From Cryobacterium inferilacus (GTDB lineage: Bacteria > Actinomycetota > Actinomycetes > Actinomycetales > Microbacteriaceae), in contig NZ_JAIEUL010000016.1 of NCBI RefSeq assembly GCF_019599185.1, positions 29,341-93,340 of the forward strand: 64,000 nt of DNA, given 5' to 3'. The translations under genes were made by a program, and so were the position numbers. Below are positions 60,201-64,000 of the stretch, piece after piece. The notes below the pieces were generated by a model. That model did no database searches. It worked only from the letters and a program-made list of their open reading frames with translations, and was not told where the DNA came from. The stretch's first letter is position 1. The number at the start of each line of letters is the position of its first letter.

Positions 60201-60571
60201 AGATCGACCTGGCCGGTCGGGTGATGAACGTGCACGATTCCAGCGCCGGGCTGTCCGGCGGGCAGCGGCAGAAACTCGTGATCTTCTGCCTCGCCGCGGC
60301 ACTGCGCTACCAGTTGGCCGCCGACGAAGACGATCTGCCTTCATACGCCACGATCATTCTGGATGAGGCCTTCGACAAGGCCGACAGCCGGTACACCCGC
60401 ATGGCCATGGACGTGTTCGTGGAGTTCGGCTTTCACATGATCCTCGCCACCCCCGAGAAGCTGCTGCAGACCATCGAGCCGTATGTGGGCGGGCTCACCT
60501 CCATCACCAACACCTCGAGGCGGGATTCGCGCACGGCCGCCGTCGTCTACCGGGATGACGAGGGCGCCTGA
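57209..60571 (+). CDS. jetC: Wadjet subunit JetC (MksB-like SMC ATPase)
   Basis: The 1120-residue SMC-like ATPase has its N-terminal Walker A 'TGASGSGKSSLLDAIG' near 62-75, then a long coiled coil (about 290-480 and 640-850) around a hinge-like section (about 510-640). The C-terminal half-head has the ABC signature 'LSGGQRQKL' near 1014 and Walker B 'IILDEAFDKAD' near 1050. It uses ATP to extrude DNA loops and recognise small circular DNA. Stop and jetD start overlap by one base (TGATG). Confidence 0.95.
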   Translation: MTMLEMPGLDDTPGTAEHGAGTPTGPVHVGQWRLARVELLNWGTFDGHHRIEVARKGHLFTGASGSGKSSLLDAIGTVLTPDKWLRFNAAAQDSASRSDDRTLVSYVRGAWSKEADESLDRAVSTYLRKGATWSGILLRFDNERDAPVTLVRLFHLRGSSVDKADLKDACFIDRVDVSLLDFREHVASGIEARRIKSAWPDAVVTTTGSHAPFYTRLRRLLGIGSQNALQLLHKTQSAKNLGSLDQLFRDFMLDEPATFGRAKNAVEQFGELNQAHQHVVDLRRQADHLTQLDRSIIAYETAAANTAEAERLSALIDPFQTQLTLSIAADERGLLLAQQARAADESRRADASRDDANETLRAAERRSLQLGGNDAAQAQERVADAVAAADRTAKDFARFAEELRGVGVEQAPQNGEEFAEFQESSRRVLAESPPEAAHDHDDNQRYFDAGKELGVIDRELTELRQRRSNLPAALLLARQHLAEELGVAETALPFAGELIEVLPEFADWSGAIERVLFPLASALLVRDDYLREVRRRVEARNLGARLVFEAVPAIIDAPRAARTTNSLLHRIRVSDGPFHDFLLTRTAAEFDVSCVDHPDDLDRVDRGVTIGGQIKKSARRYEKNDRHRIDDRSQWILGADNEAKIELLLERRRTAERQRLEAGSRLTRAQSERDAATRRRTVFERALIQDWTELDRAAADELVRARHRQLQALTTDNVELQHALAAESQARELFGVAEVQARATALALGQVSATLREVTDLIRDLEGRRPDAPLGEADVLALEARYRSGQRKIDRRNIADVGRKVSEALYKEASVAQAALRRAETEFAAGATVFTTTWPAAAADLTTSIDDRSGYTALLAGIVERGLPEHEGNFLKLLRDKSRDLIGHLASDIRDAPKLVADRIEPVNFSLGRSRFDVERYLRIDVKIRRAPEVLQFMADLKTVVDGAWGDDSLAAAEQRFAVLNRLMQRLASTDHADLAWSRRCLDTRQHVTFMASEIDLAGRVMNVHDSSAGLSGGQRQKLVIFCLAAALRYQLAADEDDLPSYATIILDEAFDKADSRYTRMAMDVFVEFGFHMILATPEKLLQTIEPYVGGLTSITNTSRRDSRTAAVVYRDDEGA

Positions 60572-61779
60572 TGGTGGCGGCCCGCGGCATGGTGACCGTC
60601 GCCGATGCGCGGGCACGAGCCCTGAAGAAGGTCATCGCCGAGCAGCGGGACTGGGCGGCCGTCGGCGGTGATGACGCCCGGCTCGAGGTTGTGCTGCATC
60701 CGCCCACCGAGCGGGCGGCGCTAACCGACCAGAGTGCCGCCATGGCGTGGGTGCGTGCCTGGCAGCAGGCCGATGCGGCCGACGCTGCTCTCGATGTGAC
60801 CTGGGGCAGCCGCCAGTGGGCGCGGGTGGGCGCGCAGGTCGTGCCCGAACGCTGTGCTATCAGGGGCGCGGATGCGATCGCCGCGTTCGCCGGCAGTTCG
60901 CCCGGCCGTGAGTGGCGGCTACTCCGGGACCGCGCGGCGCGGCTTCGCACGGAGTTCACCGACCGTGCTGACTCCACCGATGCGCTGGCCGCTACCGTGC
61001 GCACGCACGCCCGAACTCTGCAACGGTTGCCGGAGTCGGACTTCGCCACGTTGATCCAGGTGGTGGGGTGGCTCGCCGAGCATCCGGCATCCGGCTGGCG
61101 CATTCGGCAGCTGCCCATTCGCGGGATCGACACGAAATGGCTGGAGAGCCACCGTTCAGTCGTGGAGAGCTTGCACACTGCAGTGAGCGGGCGGACCTCC
61201 CTCGGCCTGCTCGACGCTCCCAACCTGGTGCGGGTGCGTTTTCTCGATCCGGCGCTCCGCCCGGGCGGACTTCGCGATGTGGTGGCGCCGGTCGAGGAAC
61301 TTGCGGCGCTGGGCGTGGCACCGAGCGTGGTCTTCGTGTTCGAGAATCTCGAGACCATGTTCTCGATGCCCGACCTGCCCGGCGCTGTGGTCGTGCACGG
61401 AAGCGGTTACGGGGTGAACCGCCTCGCCCTGATTCCGTGGATCAGACGGGGGCGAGTGGTGTACTGGGGCGACCTGGACTCGGACGGGTTCTCGATTCTG
61501 CATAGCCTGCGCTCGGGCTGCGACGACGTCACAAGTGTGCTCATGGATGAAGGCACCCTGTTGGCTTACCGCGACCTGTGGGTGCCGGAGCCGAAGGCCG
61601 CCGGCGGCAGTTACCCGTCGCTGACAGCTGCAGAGCAGCGCGCCCTGGCCCGCATCCGGTCTGAGGGCAACGTTCGGCTGGAGCAGGAGCGCATCGACTG
61701 GGCGACGGCCTTGGCCAGGCTGCTCGACGCTGGGTGCCTTGACCACGTCGCGGACAATGAGGCTAGTCCAGTGAACTAA
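60571..61779 (+). CDS. jetD: Wadjet nuclease subunit JetD (MksG-like, DUF3322/DUF2220)
   Basis: The 402-residue protein has the DUF3322 arm (residues 1 to about 190) and a TOPRIM/Topo VIA-like DUF2220 domain (about 195-390). The catalytic signature is 'VVYWGDLDSDGFSILHSL' near 296 (DxD of TOPRIM) with the upstream Glu in 'FVFENLETMF'. JetD cuts the plasmid DNA extruded by JetABC. All catalytic positions I can check are intact, so the system looks functional. Confidence 0.94.
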   Translation: MVAARGMVTVADARARALKKVIAEQRDWAAVGGDDARLEVVLHPPTERAALTDQSAAMAWVRAWQQADAADAALDVTWGSRQWARVGAQVVPERCAIRGADAIAAFAGSSPGREWRLLRDRAARLRTEFTDRADSTDALAATVRTHARTLQRLPESDFATLIQVVGWLAEHPASGWRIRQLPIRGIDTKWLESHRSVVESLHTAVSGRTSLGLLDAPNLVRVRFLDPALRPGGLRDVVAPVEELAALGVAPSVVFVFENLETMFSMPDLPGAVVVHGSGYGVNRLALIPWIRRGRVVYWGDLDSDGFSILHSLRSGCDDVTSVLMDEGTLLAYRDLWVPEPKAAGGSYPSLTAAEQRALARIRSEGNVRLEQERIDWATALARLLDAGCLDHVADNEASPVN

Positions 61780-61811
61780 GGGCGTCGCCGTGGCGGGCGA
61801 GCCGAGGTCGA

Positions 61812-62483
61812 CTATGGGTCCGTTTCACCGGATCGGTCCTGGGCCTGAGCTCCACCGAACTGCTCAAGATAGCTGCCGGCACGGCGATAGTCGCGCCCCA
61901 GCACCGCCAACAAAATGATGAAGGCCAGTACAGCGGCCAGTTCCAACCACAGAACGACGGCCAGAGACGACGCCACCCCGGTGCCCAGAAACATCAGGGT
62001 CAGGCCGAAGAACAGGGGCAACATGCCCTGGCTGGACCGACGGTTCTGCGCCGCCGCCGCGAGCACCACGGCTTTCTTGCGCTCGTCCTCGACGGGGGTA
62101 CCCGAACGGATCTGTTTGAGGACCCATTTGCGTTCCCGTAGGTTGAGCGGGCTCACCACCGCCCGCCACCGCGTGATGTATCGGCGGGTGCGCAGGGCCC
62201 AGATGAATCCCACGATCGCAATCAGAAGCCCAATGCCCTGGAACACAAGACCCGCGATCACCCGAGTACTCACGCCGGCATCGTCCCCCTCCGAGACGGT
62301 CGCGGTGCGCGGCAGGATCATGGCGAGGGCGAACCCCAGGAGCCAGCTCCCGATGATCAACGCGGACAGCCACAACCACACGATGCGCCGCCGCCGGGGC
62401 ATGCGTTCATCCATCGCGCCGTCGGCAATGGTCTGGGCTGCTGCCCAGCGCTGATCGGCGTCGGCATCCTGCGTCAGACTCAT
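61812..62483 (-). CDS. Four-helix membrane protein of unknown function
   Basis: The 223-residue protein starts at ATG 62483; the longer frame upstream runs toward a palindromic repeat and is not used. Segments 'IVWLWLSALIIGSWLLGFALAMI', 'VIAGLVFQGIGLLIAIVGFIWAL', 'MLPLFFGLTLMFLGTGVA' and 'LELAAVLAFIILLAVLG' are transmembrane. A basic cytoplasmic loop 'RRYITRWRAVVSPLNLRERKW' lies between helices 2 and 3. No family was recognised. It is convergent with the Wadjet operon, 32 bp from jetD. Confidence 0.72.
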   Translation of the reverse strand: MSLTQDADADQRWAAAQTIADGAMDERMPRRRRIVWLWLSALIIGSWLLGFALAMILPRTATVSEGDDAGVSTRVIAGLVFQGIGLLIAIVGFIWALRTRRYITRWRAVVSPLNLRERKWVLKQIRSGTPVEDERKKAVVLAAAAQNRRSSQGMLPLFFGLTLMFLGTGVASSLAVVLWLELAAVLAFIILLAVLGRDYRRAGSYLEQFGGAQAQDRSGETDP

Positions 62484-62617
62484 GATCGCTCCCTCGTGGC
62501 CGCCGTGAGTGACGGTGTGGAGCAGAACATATGCCGACCAACCCCTCAATGCGAGCTTGCGGCCGCTTAGTTCCGTCGGTTTCGGTGCCCATGAGCGCCC
62601 TCGGCGGCGTCCGGGGC

Positions 62618-62710
62618 GCATAACTCCTGCAGTTCTGATCCCGGCGGCCGACGGATGCCCGGAATCACGGACATCCGTCGCTGCCGGCCGAAAAATTGCA
62701 GGAGTTATGC
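62618..62710. repeat. Dispersed nested palindrome, family 2, copy c
   Basis: The outer arms GCATAACTCCTGCA (62618) and TGCAGGAGTTATGC (62697) are perfect over 14 bp. The inner hairpin ACGGATGCCCG (62651) / CGGACATCCGT (62668) has one mismatch. The 17-bp inner loop region matches copy a closely. A 9-G run follows at 62731. Confidence 0.88.
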
Positions 62711-62777
62711 TCGGGCGGGCGGGGCAAACCGGGGGGGGGGTGACGACGCCGAGGGAGTGCGGAAAGCCGACCGGGCG

Positions 62778-63245
62778 TTACGGCAGGGTGCGCTCGGCCC
62801 AGGTCGCGAGCAGGGCGAACAGCGGCGTTGCGAACACCGCGAACACGAGCAGATTCACCACCACGGATGCCCAGAACGGCCGCCGGAAACTGACCTTCTG
62901 GGTCTTGTGCCGCAGGGTTTGCTGGGCGACGATGGCGCCCGGCCAGCCGCCGATGAAGCCGAGGAGAAGCAGCGTCTTCTCCGGCACCCGCCGGCGGTTC
63001 GCCCGGGCGGCGGACTTGTCGACCGCGTAGACGATGAAGCAGAGAACGCTGGCGGCGACATAGAGGCCGGCGACCCACAGCGGGATCGGCCAGAACGCGG
63101 TCACGACCAGGTAGCCGAGCACGAAGACCAGGATCGGCAGGTACTGCGCGGGGCCGGCGCCGCGCCGGGTGCCGCGGGTCGGGGTCGGCGTTCGCCCGGG
63201 GGTGCGTGCCCGCGTGGGCTGCACGCGCTCGGTTCGGTTAGCCAT
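62778..63245 (-). CDS. DUF1294 membrane protein
   Basis: The 155-residue protein starts at ATG 63245 and has a Thr/Arg/Pro-rich N-terminus of about 35 residues. It has three or four transmembrane segments, with the DUF1294 motif 'VYAVDKSAARANRRRVPEKTLLLLGFIGGWPGAIVAQQTLRHKTQK' read in three parts (conserved D-K-A, R-RVPE--LL--G--GG-PG, and H-K). DUF1294 proteins sometimes carry an N-terminal cold-shock domain; none here. Function unknown. Confidence 0.87.
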   Translation of the reverse strand: MANRTERVQPTRARTPGRTPTPTRGTRRGAGPAQYLPILVFVLGYLVVTAFWPIPLWVAGLYVAASVLCFIVYAVDKSAARANRRRVPEKTLLLLGFIGGWPGAIVAQQTLRHKTQKVSFRRPFWASVVVNLLVFAVFATPLFALLATWAERTLP

Positions 63246-63435
63246 GGGTCGAGCGTAACCGCCGGCGACCCGCCGAGCGCACCCGACCGGCAGCCCCAGC
63301 TCGCAGCCCAGAGCTGCGCCCCCGGTGCGTTCCGGGGCATGCTGGGTCGTGAACACGGGTGCGCCGGAGCGCGAACGGACCGCGGCCGACGTGCCAGCGG
63401 CAGGCAGCAGAGCGGCAGGCAGTAGAGAGGACACG

Positions 63436-63930
63436 ATGGCAGTACTGAGCGCGGGCATCCTGCTGTACCGGCTGACGGATGCCGTGGAGCCGCAGGTGTG
63501 GATCGCGCACATGGGCGGGCCGTTCTGGGCGCGCAAGGATGCCGCGGCGTGGTCGATCCCCAAGGGTGAGTACGCCCAGCGTGAAGACTCGTTCGCGGCG
63601 GCGCTGAGGGAGTTCGCGGAGGAGGTCGGGGTGCCCGCCCCCGAGGCCGAGTACTCGTTGCTGGGGGAGTTCCGGCAACCGTCTGGCAAGGTCGTGACGG
63701 TGTTCGCGGCGGAGGCCGACCTCACGGTGGAGCGCGTGCTGAGCAACACCTTCACGGTGGAGTGGCCGCGCGGATCCGGCATCGTGCGGGAGTACCCCGA
63801 GATCGACGACGCCCGCTGGGTGGGGCTGGCGGAGGCCCGGGTGAAGGTGGTGCGGGGGCAGGTGCCGATGCTGGATGCGCTGGCCAGGCTCGTGCACGAA
63901 CGAACCCGCCCCGACAGCCCGGCCGACTAG
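63436..63930 (+). CDS. Nudix hydrolase
   Basis: The 164-residue protein starts at ATG 63436. The Nudix box is intact: 'KGEYAQREDSFAAALREFAEEVG', read in two overlapping pieces, fits GX5EX7REUXEEXGU. The N-terminus 'SAGILLYRLTDAVEPQVWIAHMGGPFWARKD' and 'WSIPKGEY' are typical of the Ap4A- or NADH-pyrophosphatase-like group found in actinobacteria. Unlike the Nudix regulator at 12716, this one keeps the catalytic glutamates. Bases 63931-64000 show a small inverted repeat (AGAACC-tcc-GGTTCT) but no gene. Confidence 0.9.
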   Translation: MAVLSAGILLYRLTDAVEPQVWIAHMGGPFWARKDAAAWSIPKGEYAQREDSFAAALREFAEEVGVPAPEAEYSLLGEFRQPSGKVVTVFAAEADLTVERVLSNTFTVEWPRGSGIVREYPEIDDARWVGLAEARVKVVRGQVPMLDALARLVHERTRPDSPAD

Positions 63931-64000
63931 CTGTACTGAGCCGACAGGTTGGTGACAGTCGGGGTTGAAAAAAGGGAGAACCTCCGGTTCTAGTGGAGAT

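Noticed and set aside
1..64000. tRNA, rRNA, integrase or insertion-sequence transposase
   Set aside because: I saw no cloverleaf with a CCA-type end, rRNA-like conserved block, DDE transposase or tyrosine-recombinase motif in any frame.

Overview
The window is high-GC actinobacterial DNA. The dense 'ggatg/catcc' codon usage, the GPP34, DUF475 and DUF2256/DUF3253 proteins, the MmyB-type XRE regulator and the small multidrug-efflux protein all suggest Microbacteriaceae (Cryobacterium or Leifsonia-like). That placement is an inference from gene content. I saw no rRNA, tRNA, CRISPR array, integrase or intact insertion sequence.

Region 1 (1-21.5 kb) is a defence and nucleotide-signalling island. 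It opens with a + strand operon: the 3' part of a very large DNA methyltransferase, a 2131-residue DEAD/DUF1998 helicase, and a UvrD-like helicase with an apparent RelE/ParE-like N-terminus. This resembles DISARM and Druantia components but matches no subtype I can name. A DUF3427-like protein and a Vsr-type nickase follow. Next is an ADP-ribose-themed locus: a Nudix-fold repressor with a degenerate Nudix box lies divergent from an operon encoding an ADP-ribosylglycohydrolase/dual-specificity phosphatase fusion, a TY-Chap-like protein and a HAD-nucleotidase/SpoT-like-HD fusion. Convergent to it is a two-gene operon of a STAND-like ATPase with a helical-repeat tail and a macro-like/SIR2/zinc-ribbon protein.

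Region 2 (21.5-31.9 kb) holds small metabolic and regulatory modules: an amidohydrolase with an Atu4866 protein and an XRE regulator, an SDR with a TetR regulator, and a class A beta-lactamase. It is followed by a decaying stretch with an intact Phd/PIN toxin-antitoxin pair, an orphan VapB with a truncated VapC, a second PIN fragment, and tails of a RidA protein and a UvrD helicase.

Region 3 (32-54.9 kb) is mostly ordinary chromosome: DoxX, DUF475/TerC-like, quinone oxidoreductase, frameshifted MerR with GPP34, small multidrug efflux, an XRE-MNT/HEPN toxin-antitoxin pair, a VWA protein, PutP, an ArsR/MFS pair, two VOC proteins, small stress-type membrane proteins, a stand-alone SpoT-like HD protein (paralogue of the HD half of the fusion), a secreted carbohydrate-active candidate and a POT peptide transporter.

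Region 4 (55.0-61.8 kb) is a complete four-gene type I Wadjet (JetABCD) anti-plasmid operon with overlapping genes. The window ends with two membrane proteins and a Nudix hydrolase.

Three families of dispersed nested palindromes lie between genes across 27-63 kb. Several copies sit beside gene remnants, so they may mark deletion or recombination points.
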